Made by a program: the position numbers and the translations under genes. A model generated the notes under the pieces. The model worked only from the letters and a program-made list of their open reading frames with translations. It did no database searches and was not told the DNA's origin. A stretch of 64,000 bases of DNA from CAVQWT01 sp963810815 (GTDB lineage Bacteria > Pseudomonadota > Gammaproteobacteria > Burkholderiales > Casimicrobiaceae): contig CAWEPB010000007.1 of assembly GCA_963810815.1 (NCBI GenBank), positions 1,116,001-1,180,000 of the forward strand, given 5' to 3'. How positions within the stretch are numbered: the stretch's first letter is position 1; each line of letters begins with the position of its first letter. Positions 28,308 through 38,943 of the stretch are shown here, piece by piece.

Positions 28308-29480
28308 ATGGGCAAGGTCAGCCTCTACAGCAGTTCCGGCCGCGGACGCAGGACCGGCGGCGGCGCCTCGGGTGACGACGACGCCGGTGCCTCGCGGACC
28401 GGTGCCGCGCCGTCGGCGCGCGCCGATGCCGCGTCGACCCGCCCGCTCACGGCCGACGGGCGCCCGGTCCCGCCCGCCGCCGCCACATCCGCCGCCACCA
28501 CGCCCCCCGCGGGCGGCGCTTCCGCGGCGCGCGCGTGGCTTGCCCGCCACGAGCGGGCGCTGCTCGTCGTCGCCGGTGCGGCAGTCGCGCTGGCCGTGGT
28601 CGGCGGCTACGCGTCGCTGGCGCCCCGACCGCACCAGCTGACGCAGCAGGACATCGACGCCGCGGTGCTGCACACGCTGGAGAACAACGTGCTGCCGTCC
28701 CCGGCGGCCAAGGCCTACGAGGCGGTGCGCCGGAGCGTGGTTCGCGTGCGCGGCTTCGGCTACCCGAGCCCCGTCGACGCGTCGCCGCCGAATTCGAAGC
28801 CCGCGACCCCGAAGCCGGCGGCCCCGAAGGACCAGGCGGCGAATGACAAGGCGGCGAAGGACCGCGGCGCCAACGACCGCGCAGCCCGAAGCAAGGACCC
28901 GAAGGCCGGCAAGGGCGGCAAGGACGACGCCGACGAACGCGTCAGCGAGGGCGTCGGCAGCGGCGTCGTCATCGTCGACGACGGCACGATCCTGACCAAC
29001 CTGCACGTCGTCTGGCACGCCGACCGCATCGTCGTCGAGTTCGCCGACGGCATGGAGTCCGAGGCCACCGTCATCGCCGTCCGGCCCGAGCACGACCTCG
29101 CCGTGCTGAAGGCGGCGAAGATCCCCGACGACCTGCCCGCCGCCACGCTGCGCCCCACCGCGGACCTGAAGCCCGGCGACGAGGTGGTCGCCGTCGGCTT
29201 CCCGTTCGGCATCGGCCCGTCGGTGTCCGCCGGCGTGGTGTCCGGAATGCGCCGCGAGCACCGCTCGCCCGAGGGCAAGCGGATCCTGACCAACCTCATC
29301 CAGTTCGACGCGGCGGCCAATCCGGGAAACTCGGGCGGGCCGCTGGTGACCAAGGAGGGCGAAGTCGTCGGCATCGTCACCGGGATCCTCAACCCGACCG
29401 ACCAGCGCGTGTTCATCGGCATCGGCTTCGCCGTGCCGATCGAGAACGCGGCGGCGGCGGTCGGCATCCCGCCGATCTGA
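28308..29480 (+). CDS. Membrane-anchored HtrA/DegP-like trypsin-type protease without PDZ domain
   Basis: The 390-residue protein has a long low-complexity N-terminal part rich in Gly, Ser and Ala (about residues 1-75), one transmembrane segment (about 83-102), a second Lys/Asp/Ala-rich linker (about 160-215), and a trypsin-like S1C domain. The catalytic triad is His233 (TNLHVV), Asp263 (EHDLAVL) and Ser342 (GNSGGPL). No PDZ domain follows; the protein ends at IPPI. It should degrade or sense misfolded proteins on the periplasmic face. The moxR-DUF58-batA genes follow in the same orientation after 105 bases, so a functional link is possible. Confidence 0.88.
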   Translation: MGKVSLYSSSGRGRRTGGGASGDDDAGASRTGAAPSARADAASTRPLTADGRPVPPAAATSAATTPPAGGASAARAWLARHERALLVVAGAAVALAVVGGYASLAPRPHQLTQQDIDAAVLHTLENNVLPSPAAKAYEAVRRSVVRVRGFGYPSPVDASPPNSKPATPKPAAPKDQAANDKAAKDRGANDRAARSKDPKAGKGGKDDADERVSEGVGSGVVIVDDGTILTNLHVVWHADRIVVEFADGMESEATVIAVRPEHDLAVLKAAKIPDDLPAATLRPTADLKPGDEVVAVGFPFGIGPSVSAGVVSGMRREHRSPEGKRILTNLIQFDAAANPGNSGGPLVTKEGEVVGIVTGILNPTDQRVFIGIGFAVPIENAAAAVGIPPI

Positions 29481-29585
29481 CGCCCTGCCTTCGCCTGCGA
29501 CCGAATTGCCGCCGCCGGCGAACCCGCCGCCCATCCGGCGCCGCCGGCACCGATCCACCGCACCCACTCCGAAGGCGATTCCAGC

Positions 29586-30596
29586 ATGAACGATTCCGCC
29601 CGCACCGACGTCGCGCCGCTGATGGAGCGCATCCTCTACGAGGTCAAGCGCGTCGTCGTCGGGCAGGACCACTTCCTCGAGCGGGTGCTGGTCGCCATCC
29701 TGGCGCAGGGCCACCTGCTGGTCGAGGGCGTGCCGGGGCTCGCCAAGACGCTGACGGTGAAGACGCTCGCGCGGACGATCCGCGGCAGCTTCAAGCGCAT
29801 CCAGTTCACGCCGGACCTCGTTCCCGCCGACCTCGTCGGCACGCGCATCTACAACCAGAAGACCGGCGAATTCAATACCGCGCTGGGCCCGGTGTTCGCG
29901 CACCTGCTGCTGGCCGACGAGATCAACCGGGCGCCGGCCAAGGTCCAGAGCGCGCTGCTCGAGGTGATGCAGGAGCGGCAGGTGACGATCGCCGGCGAGA
30001 CCCACTTCGTGCCGGAGCCGTTCCTGGTGATGGCGACGCAGAACCCGATCGAGACCGAAGGCACGTATCCGCTGCCCGAGGCGCAGGTCGACCGCTTCAT
30101 GATGAAGGTGCTGGTCGGCTATCCGACCGAGGAGGAGGAGTTCGTCATCGTCGAGCGCGTCACCGGGGCGGCGGTCGAGGTCGCCGCGGTCGCCACCACC
30201 GACGAGCTGGCGGCGCTGCAGGAAGAGTGCCGGCGCGGCTACGTCGACCCGGCGCTGATGCAGTACGCGGTGCGGCTGGTCGGGGCGACGCGCAACCCGG
30301 AGAAGTACGGCATCAAGGACACCGCGCGCTACCTGACCTACGGCGCGAGTCCGCGCGCGACCATCCACCTGATCGAGGGCGCGCGCGCGCTCGCGTTCCT
30401 TCGCGGCCGCACCTACGTACTGCCGGAGGACGTGGCCGACATCGCACCCGACGTGATCCGCCACCGGCTGTCGCTGTCGTACGAGGCGCTGGCCGACGGG
30501 CTGTCCGCCGACCAGCTGATCGCGCGGATCATGCAGCACGTGCCGCTGCCGGCCAAGCCGCTGGAAACCCATGTCCGCGCCGGCACCCACACCTGA
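29586..30596 (+). CDS. MoxR-family AAA+ ATPase
   Basis: The 336-residue ATPase has Walker A GVPGLAKT (48-55), Walker B LLADEIN (about 108-114) and the sensor-1 region VMATQNPIETEGTYPLPEAQVDRF. MoxR proteins act as chaperone-like ATPases that mature or activate protein complexes, typically together with DUF58 and VWA proteins encoded next to them. That arrangement is present here: the DUF58 start lies 26 bases inside this gene. The protein is cytoplasmic. The family is firm; the client is unknown. Confidence 0.95.
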   Translation: MNDSARTDVAPLMERILYEVKRVVVGQDHFLERVLVAILAQGHLLVEGVPGLAKTLTVKTLARTIRGSFKRIQFTPDLVPADLVGTRIYNQKTGEFNTALGPVFAHLLLADEINRAPAKVQSALLEVMQERQVTIAGETHFVPEPFLVMATQNPIETEGTYPLPEAQVDRFMMKVLVGYPTEEEEFVIVERVTGAAVEVAAVATTDELAALQEECRRGYVDPALMQYAVRLVGATRNPEKYGIKDTARYLTYGASPRATIHLIEGARALAFLRGRTYVLPEDVADIAPDVIRHRLSLSYEALADGLSADQLIARIMQHVPLPAKPLETHVRAGTHT

Positions 30597-31515
30597 GGCC
30601 GTCCTGCGCCGGCTGGAGTGGACGGTGCTGCGCCGTCTGGACGGCGTGCTGCACGGCGACTACCGGACGCTGTTCCGCGGCTATGGACTCGACCTCGCCG
30701 ACCTGCGCGAGTACGTCTGGAGCGACGACGTCCGCCGCATCGACTGGAACGTCACCGCGCGGCTGCAGACGCCGTACGTCCGCGAGTACAACGAGGAGCG
30801 CGAGGTCGCCGCGTGGTTCCTGGTCGACCTCTCCGCCTCGGTCGACTTCGGCTCGCAGCCGCAGAAGAAGCGCACCGTGGCGGCCGAGTTCGTCGCCGTC
30901 ATCGCCCGCATCCTCACCCGCCACGGCAACCGCGTCGGCGCGCTGCTCTACGGCGACCGCGTCGACACCGTGCTGCCGGCGCGGAGCGGCCGCCGCCACG
31001 TGCTGCACCTGATGCAGAAGATGGCGACGCGGCCCGAGACCCCGGCGCGCGCGGCCGCCGAGACCAACCTCGCCGAGCTGATCGAGACCGCGTACCGCGT
31101 CGCGCCGCGGCGCTCGCTGATGTTCGTCGTCTCCGACTTCATCAGCGCGCCGGGCTGGGCCGAGCCGCTCGCCCACCTCGCGCAGCGGCACGACGTCGTC
31201 GCCGTGCGGCTCTTCGACCCGATGGAAATGGCGATGCCCGACCTCGGCCTGCTGCTGGTGCAGGACGCCGAGACCGGCGAGCAGGTGTTCGTCGACACCC
31301 ACGACCGCGGCTTTCGCCAGCGCTTCGCCGCGCTCGCCGCGGCGCGCGAGGTCGAGCTGCGCCGCGGCTTCGCCGCCGCCGGCGTCGATGCGCTGGAACT
31401 CGCGACCGACGACGATCTCGTCGACGCCATCCTGCGCTTCGCCGACCTGCGCAAGCAGCGCAGCCGGCTGGCCACCGGCGGCGGCCTGCCGCAGCACCTG
31501 GGGGTGCAGCCATGA
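30571..31515 (+). CDS. DUF58 domain-containing protein
   Basis: The 314-residue protein carries the DUF58 hallmark in YVWSDDVRRIDWNVTARLQT followed by VREYNEEREVAAWFLVDLS, and a VWA-like fold thereafter (SASVDFGSQPQKK, and later RSLMFVVSDF). The metal-site sequence DLSASVDF is close to the DxSxS MIDAS pattern. No membrane helices are seen, so it is the soluble type. It overlaps moxR by 26 bases and the VWA gene by 4 bases, showing translational coupling. Its role is in a MoxR-assisted complex, probably at the inner membrane. Confidence 0.92.
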   Translation: MSAPAPTPEAVLRRLEWTVLRRLDGVLHGDYRTLFRGYGLDLADLREYVWSDDVRRIDWNVTARLQTPYVREYNEEREVAAWFLVDLSASVDFGSQPQKKRTVAAEFVAVIARILTRHGNRVGALLYGDRVDTVLPARSGRRHVLHLMQKMATRPETPARAAAETNLAELIETAYRVAPRRSLMFVVSDFISAPGWAEPLAHLAQRHDVVAVRLFDPMEMAMPDLGLLLVQDAETGEQVFVDTHDRGFRQRFAALAAAREVELRRGFAAAGVDALELATDDDLVDAILRFADLRKQRSRLATGGGLPQHLGVQP

Positions 31516-32552
31516 CGTTCCTGTGGCCGCAGCTGCTGTGGCTGCTCGTGCTGGTGCCGCTGGCGGTCGGCGGCTACCTGCTGCTGCTGCGGCGGAAGAA
31601 GAAGGCGGCGCTGCGCTACGCCAGCCTCGCGCTGGTCAAGGACGCGATGAGCGCGGGCCAGCGCTTCCGCCGGCACGTGCCGCCGCTGCTGTTCCTGCTC
31701 GCGTTCACGCTGCTGCTGCTGGCCGTCGCGCGCCCGGCGGCGGTGGTGACGCTGCCGTCGCAGCACGAGACGGTGATCCTGTCGATGGACGTCTCCGGCA
31801 GCATGCGCGCGACCGACGTCAAGCCCAGCCGCATCGTCGCCGCGCAGGAGGCCGCACGCGGCTTCATCGACAAGCAGCCGAAGACCACGCGCATCGGCGT
31901 CGTCTCGTTCGCGGCGACGGCGTCGGTCGTGCAGTCGCCGACGCACAGCCGCGAGGACCTGCTGGCCGCGATCGAGCGGTTCCAGCTGCAGCGCGGCACG
32001 GCGGTGGGCAGCGGCATCCTGGTGGCGCTGAAGATGATCTTCCCCGACGCCGAGTTCGACCTGCGCTCGTACAATCCGCGCGGCGCGAGCTCGCGCAGCG
32101 CGCCGCTCGACGGTCGCGCGACCGACAAGGCGCCGCCGAAGCCGGTGCCGCCCGGGTCGTACGCGTCGGCGGCGATCATCGTCCTCACCGACGGCCAGAC
32201 GACCACCGGACCCAACCCGATCGAGGCGGCGAAGATGGCCGCCGATCGCGGCGTGCGGGTGTACACCGTCGGCGTGGGCACCAAGGCCGGCGAGACCATC
32301 GGCGGCGAGGGCTGGTCGTTCCGCGTCCAGCTCGACGAGGAGGCGCTGCGCGGCATCGCCGAGATCACCCGCGGCGAGTACTTCTTCGCCGGCGACGCCG
32401 CCGAGCTGCAGAAGATCTACCAGAGCCTCAACACCAAGCTCTTCCTCGAGCAGAAGGAAATGGAGATCACCGCGTTCTTCGCCGCCGCCGCGGCGCTGCT
32501 GGCGCTCGCCTCGGCCACGCTGTCGCTGCTCTGGTTCGGGCGCGTGCTGTAG
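31512..32552 (+). CDS. VWA domain-containing BatA-like membrane protein
   Basis: The 346-residue protein follows the aerotolerance BatA plan: two N-terminal membrane helices (about residues 5-25 and 57-77) around RRKKKAALRYASL, then a von Willebrand A domain with MIDAS motif DVSGS (Asp93), TDGQTTTGPN, and a C-terminal membrane helix (about 315-340). A Pro/Arg-rich insertion of about 30 residues near 180-215 lies inside the VWA domain. It is the last gene of moxR-DUF58-batA. In relatives these genes contribute to stress tolerance or envelope integrity. Confidence 0.9.
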   Translation: MTFLWPQLLWLLVLVPLAVGGYLLLLRRKKKAALRYASLALVKDAMSAGQRFRRHVPPLLFLLAFTLLLLAVARPAAVVTLPSQHETVILSMDVSGSMRATDVKPSRIVAAQEAARGFIDKQPKTTRIGVVSFAATASVVQSPTHSREDLLAAIERFQLQRGTAVGSGILVALKMIFPDAEFDLRSYNPRGASSRSAPLDGRATDKAPPKPVPPGSYASAAIIVLTDGQTTTGPNPIEAAKMAADRGVRVYTVGVGTKAGETIGGEGWSFRVQLDEEALRGIAEITRGEYFFAGDAAELQKIYQSLNTKLFLEQKEMEITAFFAAAAALLALASATLSLLWFGRVL

Positions 32553-32634
32553 CGCGTGCAGCGGCGCGGCGCCTCCGGTGGCCGCCGTCGCCGTCGCCGC
32601 CGGTGTCGGGGCGACCGCAGCCGGCCCGCACGAC

Positions 32635-33672
32635 TCAGGGGGCGGGATTCGGGTAGCGCAGCCGGATCGCCGCGATCTCCGCCAGCGTGTCGGCGTCGAG
32701 TTCCACCCCGGCGGAAGCGATGTTGTCGGCAAGCTGCGCCACCGTCGTCGCGCCGACGATCATCGCGCCCAGGTACCAGCGGCTTCGGAGGTAGCCCAGC
32801 GCCAACTCGACCGGCGTCAGGCCGCGCGACTTCGCCAGGGCGGCGTACGCCGCGACCGCCTCCTGCACCATCGGCTTGCGGAAGTGCAGCCCGATGCCGG
32901 CGAAGCGCGTGTAGCGCGCGCCCTCCGGCGTCGCGCCGCCGACGTACTTGCCGGTCAGCAACCCGCCCGCGAGCGGGCTGTACGCCAGCAGCGACATCGA
33001 CTCGCGAAAGAGCGCCTCGGCGAGATCGCCGTCGACCGAACGGGCGACCAGGCTGCAGCTGTTCTGGAGCGTCACCGGCGCCGGCGCGCCCTGCGCCTTG
33101 GCCGCGCGGCAGAACGAGACCACGCCCCAGGTCGTCTCGTTGGACAGTCCCCAGTGGCGGATCTTGCCGGCCCTGACCATCGCCGCCATGCCCTCGACCT
33201 GCTCGTCGATCGACGGACCTTCGCGCTCCGCGGCCGGGTCGAATTCGACGGTGCCGAACATCGGCACGTTGCGCTGCGGCCAGTGGATCTGGAACAGGTC
33301 GATGTAGTCGGTCCGCAGCCGCGCGAGGCTGACGTCGACGGCCTCGGCGATGTTGGCGCGCGTGAGATCGGTGCGCCCGCCACGGATCCAGTCGCGACGG
33401 CCGGGTCCGGCGACCTTGGTCGCGATGACCAGCCGGTCGCGCCGCTGCCGCGCGAGCCAGCTGCCGAGATACGACTCGGTGCGCCCCTGCGTCTCGGCCC
33501 GCGGCGGCACCGGATACATCTCGGCGGTGTCGACGAAGTTGATGCCGTGCTCGACCGCGTGGTCGAGCTGCGCATGCGCGTCGGCTTCGCTGTTCTGCTC
33601 GCCCCAGGTCATCGTGCCGAGGCAGACCTCGGAGACCTCGAGCGTGGTGCCGGGGAGGATCCGGCGCTTCAT
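32635..33672 (-). CDS. tas: Aldo/keto reductase, Tas-like
   Basis: The 345-residue enzyme closely follows E. coli Tas along its length: VSEVCLGTMTWGEQNSEADA, VDTAEMYPVPPRAETQG, IATKVAGPGRRD, YIDLFQIHWPQR, SNETTWGV and the ending RLRYPNPAP. The AKR tetrad residues Asp and Tyr (in DTAEMY), Lys (TKVAG) and His (QIHW) are present. The start MKRRILPGTTLEVS at 33672 is preferred over an ATG seven codons upstream because it matches the family N terminus. It would reduce carbonyl compounds with NADPH in the cytoplasm; its physiological substrate is unknown. Confidence 0.9.
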   Translation of the reverse strand: MKRRILPGTTLEVSEVCLGTMTWGEQNSEADAHAQLDHAVEHGINFVDTAEMYPVPPRAETQGRTESYLGSWLARQRRDRLVIATKVAGPGRRDWIRGGRTDLTRANIAEAVDVSLARLRTDYIDLFQIHWPQRNVPMFGTVEFDPAAEREGPSIDEQVEGMAAMVRAGKIRHWGLSNETTWGVVSFCRAAKAQGAPAPVTLQNSCSLVARSVDGDLAEALFRESMSLLAYSPLAGGLLTGKYVGGATPEGARYTRFAGIGLHFRKPMVQEAVAAYAALAKSRGLTPVELALGYLRSRWYLGAMIVGATTVAQLADNIASAGVELDADTLAEIAAIRLRYPNPAP

Positions 33673-33700
33673 CGCGGATCGGCGCCCGGCCATGCCGCGC

Positions 33701-33847
33701 TCACCGCCCCTTCGGACTCGCCTTCATCCGGACCGCGACGCGCGGCACGGCGGCCGGCCCGCGCGGGCGCGGCGGCTGCGGCGCGGCGGGTGCGCCGGAC
33801 TTGCCCTTGGGACCGGGGAACGGGGTGCCGCCCTTGCCTTTGCTCAT
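33701..33847 (-). CDS. Small basic Pro/Gly-rich protein, 48 residues
   Basis: A short frame starts at ATG 33847, preceded by AGGAGA at a good distance. It encodes MSKGKGGTPFPGPKGKSGAP and continues to a basic end VAVRMKASPKGR. The composition is Lys, Gly, Pro and Arg, with no hydrophobic segment, so it may bind nucleic acid or be disordered. I do not recognise a family. The ribosome-binding site is the main reason to keep it. It ends 28 bases before the Tas-like gene on the same strand. Confidence 0.5.
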   Translation of the reverse strand: MSKGKGGTPFPGPKGKSGAPAAPQPPRPRGPAAVPRVAVRMKASPKGR

Positions 33848-33952
33848 GCGCGTCTCCTGTCGTGGGTTCTTCCGGCCGCCTGTAACGACTTCGCGCGACC
33901 ATTGTCCGAGCATTGTCCGGCAGCCGCCGCGCCTGCGCAATTCCCGTCGCGT

Positions 33953-34507
33953 TCAGCGCGCGCCGCTCGCCCGCTTGAGCACGCCGAGTTCGACCGGCAC
34001 CGACGTCACGCCGTCGCTCAGGAACACATGACCGTCCTGGATCGTGCACTGCAGCCGCATCGAGCGCGCCGCGAGCCCTGCCAGCGCGCGGCTCGACTCC
34101 AACGGCACTTCGCTGACGGCAAGCCGGTCCTGCCGCTCCAGCTTGTCGCGCGACTTGTCCCACCACAGTCCGACGGCGCGGCCCCCGTAGGCGTAGACGA
34201 ACACCTCGTTGGCGCGGCCGCAGGCCTTGCGCACGATGCTCTCGTCGGGCAGCCCCACGTCGATCCACTGCTCGATGATGCCGGTGAGGTCGCGGCGCCA
34301 TAGGTCCGGCTCGTCTTCGGTGCTGATGCCGCGCCCGAACGTCAGCGCGTCGTCGGCGTGCAGCGCGAACGCGAGCAGGCGCACCATCATCCGCTCGTCG
34401 GTCTCCGAGGGGTGCCGCGCCAGCGTCAGCAGGTGGTCGCGGTAGTAGCCGCGGTCGATGTCGGCCACCGCGAGTTCGGCCCGGTAGATCGTCGATTTGA
34501 GCGCCAT
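33953..34507 (-). CDS. yaeQ: YaeQ family protein
   Basis: The 184-residue protein matches YaeQ from its start MALKSTIYRAELAVADIDRG through RHPSETDERMMVRLLAFALH and the PD-(D/E)XK-like core DEPDLWRRDLTGIIEQWIDVG. The start at 34507 is the conserved one; the frame is open for 15 further codons upstream. YaeQ is a restriction-endonuclease-like fold protein once reported as a multicopy suppressor of rfaH; its molecular activity is unclear. It is divergent from katG across a 260-bp gap. Confidence 0.9.
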   Translation of the reverse strand: MALKSTIYRAELAVADIDRGYYRDHLLTLARHPSETDERMMVRLLAFALHADDALTFGRGISTEDEPDLWRRDLTGIIEQWIDVGLPDESIVRKACGRANEVFVYAYGGRAVGLWWDKSRDKLERQDRLAVSEVPLESSRALAGLAARSMRLQCTIQDGHVFLSDGVTSVPVELGVLKRASGAR

Positions 34508-34629
34508 GGAGGGGGTCCGCGGTCGCCGGAGCGGGCGACGTTCGGGCGCCATGTTACCCCGGCGCGGTGCCCGAGCTCCCGCCAGCCGTACGGGGTGTTG
34601 CGGCCACGGGCCCGGCGCTGGGGCATGTC

Positions 34630-34643
34630 ATAGTCCCTATATA
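34630..34643 (+). promoter_or_regulatory. Palindrome and TATATA-like -10 region upstream of katG
   Basis: ATAG and CTAT flank TCC at 34630-34640, followed by an AT-rich run TATATATCAC. It is the only AT-rich spot in the divergent yaeQ-katG gap and probably contains the katG promoter, which would give a leader of about 120 bases. The half-sites resemble OxyR words but the spacing (3, not 7) is wrong for OxyR. Confidence 0.4.
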
Positions 34644-34767
34644 TCACTGACATACAAACAAACGATTTGCCTTATCGCCTGGCCCCCGTCAGGCTTCGAG
34701 TCGCCCCCCACCGAGCAATGGCGACGACGGGAGCAACGCGAAGTCCGAACGACCAGAGGAGAGAACC

Positions 34768-36965
<2,198 letters not shown>

Positions 36966-37083
36966 CCTCGGAGGACAGGTCTCGAAGGGCCGCTACCGCG
37001 CAGCTTCGCCCTGACGTCGGATCACTCCGGATCAGGTCGAGGCTGCACGGCAGGAGGTTCGAGCCACGCCGCCGCGCCGCGGC

Positions 37084-38050
37084 TCACGGGGTCGGCACCA
37101 TCACCAGCCGGTCGGTGCCGGACTCCGCACCCCAGGCCTCGCCCTTGCGGCCCGAGCATCTGCCGCACGTTGGCGTCCGGACGGTTCGACGGGTAGCTGG
37201 TGAACTTCTCGGTGGCCGGGTCGAAGCGAACGATCGCGTTGCTGACCCAATCGGTCAGCCAGACCCCGTCGTCGGGGTCGACCCACACCGAATACGTGCG
37301 CGCGTCGCCGGGCAGCTTCCATTCGCGCCAGGCCTTCGCCGCGGGGTCGTAGCGGCCGACGTGGCCGGTGTTCCAGTAGCTGACCCAGATGCGGCCCTTC
37401 GAGTCCGACCACACGCGGCGGGCGCCCTGCTTCGGCGTCGGCGGCAGGACGACGGTCGCCGCGCCGGTGTCGACGTCGATGCGGGCGATGTGGCTGCCGG
37501 CGAGCGAGCAGTACCAGACGTCGCCCGCAGGCGTCGCGGTGATGCCGTAGGGGCCGCGCCCCTGCGGCGCGTTCCAGACGCGAATGTCGCCGGTGCCGGG
37601 ATCCAGCCGGCCGTAGTAGCCGCTCTGGCCCGTGAACCAGACCCGCCCCTTGCGATCGAACGTCGCCGTGTTGAGGTTCGTGTAGCCGGTTTCCGGCGGC
37701 AGCGGCCACTCCCGCAGTGCGCGCGTCTTCGGATCCCAGCGGATGATCGCATTGCGCCCGCTGTCGGTGATCCACGCGGCGCCGTCGGGCCCGACGATCA
37801 CGCCATGCGGCGACGAGCGCGCGCCGAGCGCGATCTCCTCGATTCGCCCCGACTTCGGGTCGAGGATGCCGAGCCTGCCGGTGCCCTGCGCCGTGTAGTA
37901 GACCGGTCCGCCGGGCCCGGGCGCCGCCGCCACGTCGTGCGGACCGCTGCCCCTGGGCACGTCGTACCAGACCGTTGCGGCGGCCGCCGCGGCGGCATCG
38001 GCGGCCGTGGCCGCCGTGGCGAGCAGGAGGGCAAGGGCGACTCGACGCAT
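37084..38050 (-). pseudogene. Virginiamycin B lyase-like (Vgb/SMP-30-type) beta-propeller protein with a 3' frameshift
   Basis: The start at 38050 follows ACAGGAGAT. A signal peptide of about 27 residues rich in Ala leads into repeated propeller blades with W-x-x-D/G-type strands (GPDGAAWITDSGRNAIIRWD, DRKGRVWFTGQ, DSKGRIWVSYW, DPDDGVWLTDW). Such proteins form a periplasmic propeller; lyase activity is known only for true Vgb. After NVRQMLG the frame changes: an extra C in GCGGCCCGAG (about 37149-37153, plus strand) diverts translation to a stop at 37022. Without it the protein ends AWGAESGTDRLVMVPTP at 37084, the expected family end. This supports a sequence error. Confidence 0.75.
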
Positions 38051-38266
38051 GGCGGATCTCCTGTTGCGCCCCGACCTGCGTCCGGGGACCTGGGGAGGGG
38101 GTGGCCTGGTGGCCTCCATCATCGGCCTGTGGCGCGGCGGCGACAACCGGGGCCGGCCGTCCCTTCCGGCGCCCTTCCCCCTGTTGCATCCCGGCCGATC
38201 TATGCTAATGTCATACGACCGCCGGCACCCCCCGGCACCGTCCCCCTCACCCGAGCCCCCGATACC

Positions 38267-38908
38267 ATGCGCGCGCGCACCCTTGTCACCCACCGTCGCT
38301 ACTTCGGCTTCGATGCAGTCACGCTGCGCGCGGCCACCGGGCGCGTCCTGTCGCGCGTCGTCGGCCTGCCGCGCGACCGCGCGCGCGTCACCGATTCGCA
38401 GCTGCGCGTCGATTTCGGCGTCGATACCGTCGACGCGCGCACGCTGGTCAGCGGCATGGTCGAAAGCGGCCTGCTCGAGCCGCGCACGGGCGAGCGCGAC
38501 TACCGCATCACCGAGCGTTTCTACGAATTCGCCGCCGCGCGCATCGTCGAGCCGCTGGCGCGCCCCCGTGCCAAGCTGCTGGTCGCGCAGGCGGTCGAGC
38601 TCGCGCAGCGTGCCAACGCCGAGTGGTCGCGCAACCCGCTGGTCATCGAAGCGGTGGCGCCGTTCGGCGCGTACATGAGCCGCGATCCGTACCTCGACGA
38701 ACTGCCGCTCGGGCTCGTCGTCGGCAACCGGCCCGCGTCGCGGCGCGCCCGCTGGCGGACGATCGGCAAGGCCGAGGGCGTGCAGATGATCCGCGACGCC
38801 TTCGGCGATCTCAGCACCTTCGTGCGCGTGCGCCTGGTCACCGACCTCGGCGCCCTCCCCCGCCCGTTCGCGGTCAGCTACCAGGCCGAGCCCGGAACGT
38901 CGGCGTAG
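38267..38908 (+). CDS. Nucleotidyltransferase-like protein with degenerate active site
   Basis: The 213-residue protein starts at ATG 38267. Its middle part (about residues 50-90) looks like a winged-helix: LVSGMVESGLLEPRTGERDYRITERFYEF. The following part, RAKLLVAQAVELAQRANAEW through IEAVAPFGAYMSRDPYLDEL, has the layout of helix plus polymerase-beta-type nucleotidyltransferase proteins, where the motif normally reads FGSY followed by GDLDLA-like residues. Here Ser is Ala (FGAY) and the catalytic Asp pair is replaced by DELPLGLVV. I infer a wHTH-nucleotidyltransferase relative that has lost catalysis. This rests on pattern memory, not on a search. It is a stand-alone gene. Confidence 0.5.
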   Translation: MRARTLVTHRRYFGFDAVTLRAATGRVLSRVVGLPRDRARVTDSQLRVDFGVDTVDARTLVSGMVESGLLEPRTGERDYRITERFYEFAAARIVEPLARPRAKLLVAQAVELAQRANAEWSRNPLVIEAVAPFGAYMSRDPYLDELPLGLVVGNRPASRRARWRTIGKAEGVQMIRDAFGDLSTFVRVRLVTDLGALPRPFAVSYQAEPGTSA

Positions 38909-38943
38909 GGCGCGCGCGACCGCGCCGCCCGCGGCGCCGGCGA

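Noticed and set aside
34630..34660. OxyR operator before katG
   Set aside because: ATAG and CTAT half-sites occur but are 3 bases apart instead of 7, and no further half-sites follow.
37050..37075. tRNA T-loop-like GGTTCGAGCC
   Set aside because: No acceptor stem, anticodon arm or matching 5' half can be drawn around it.
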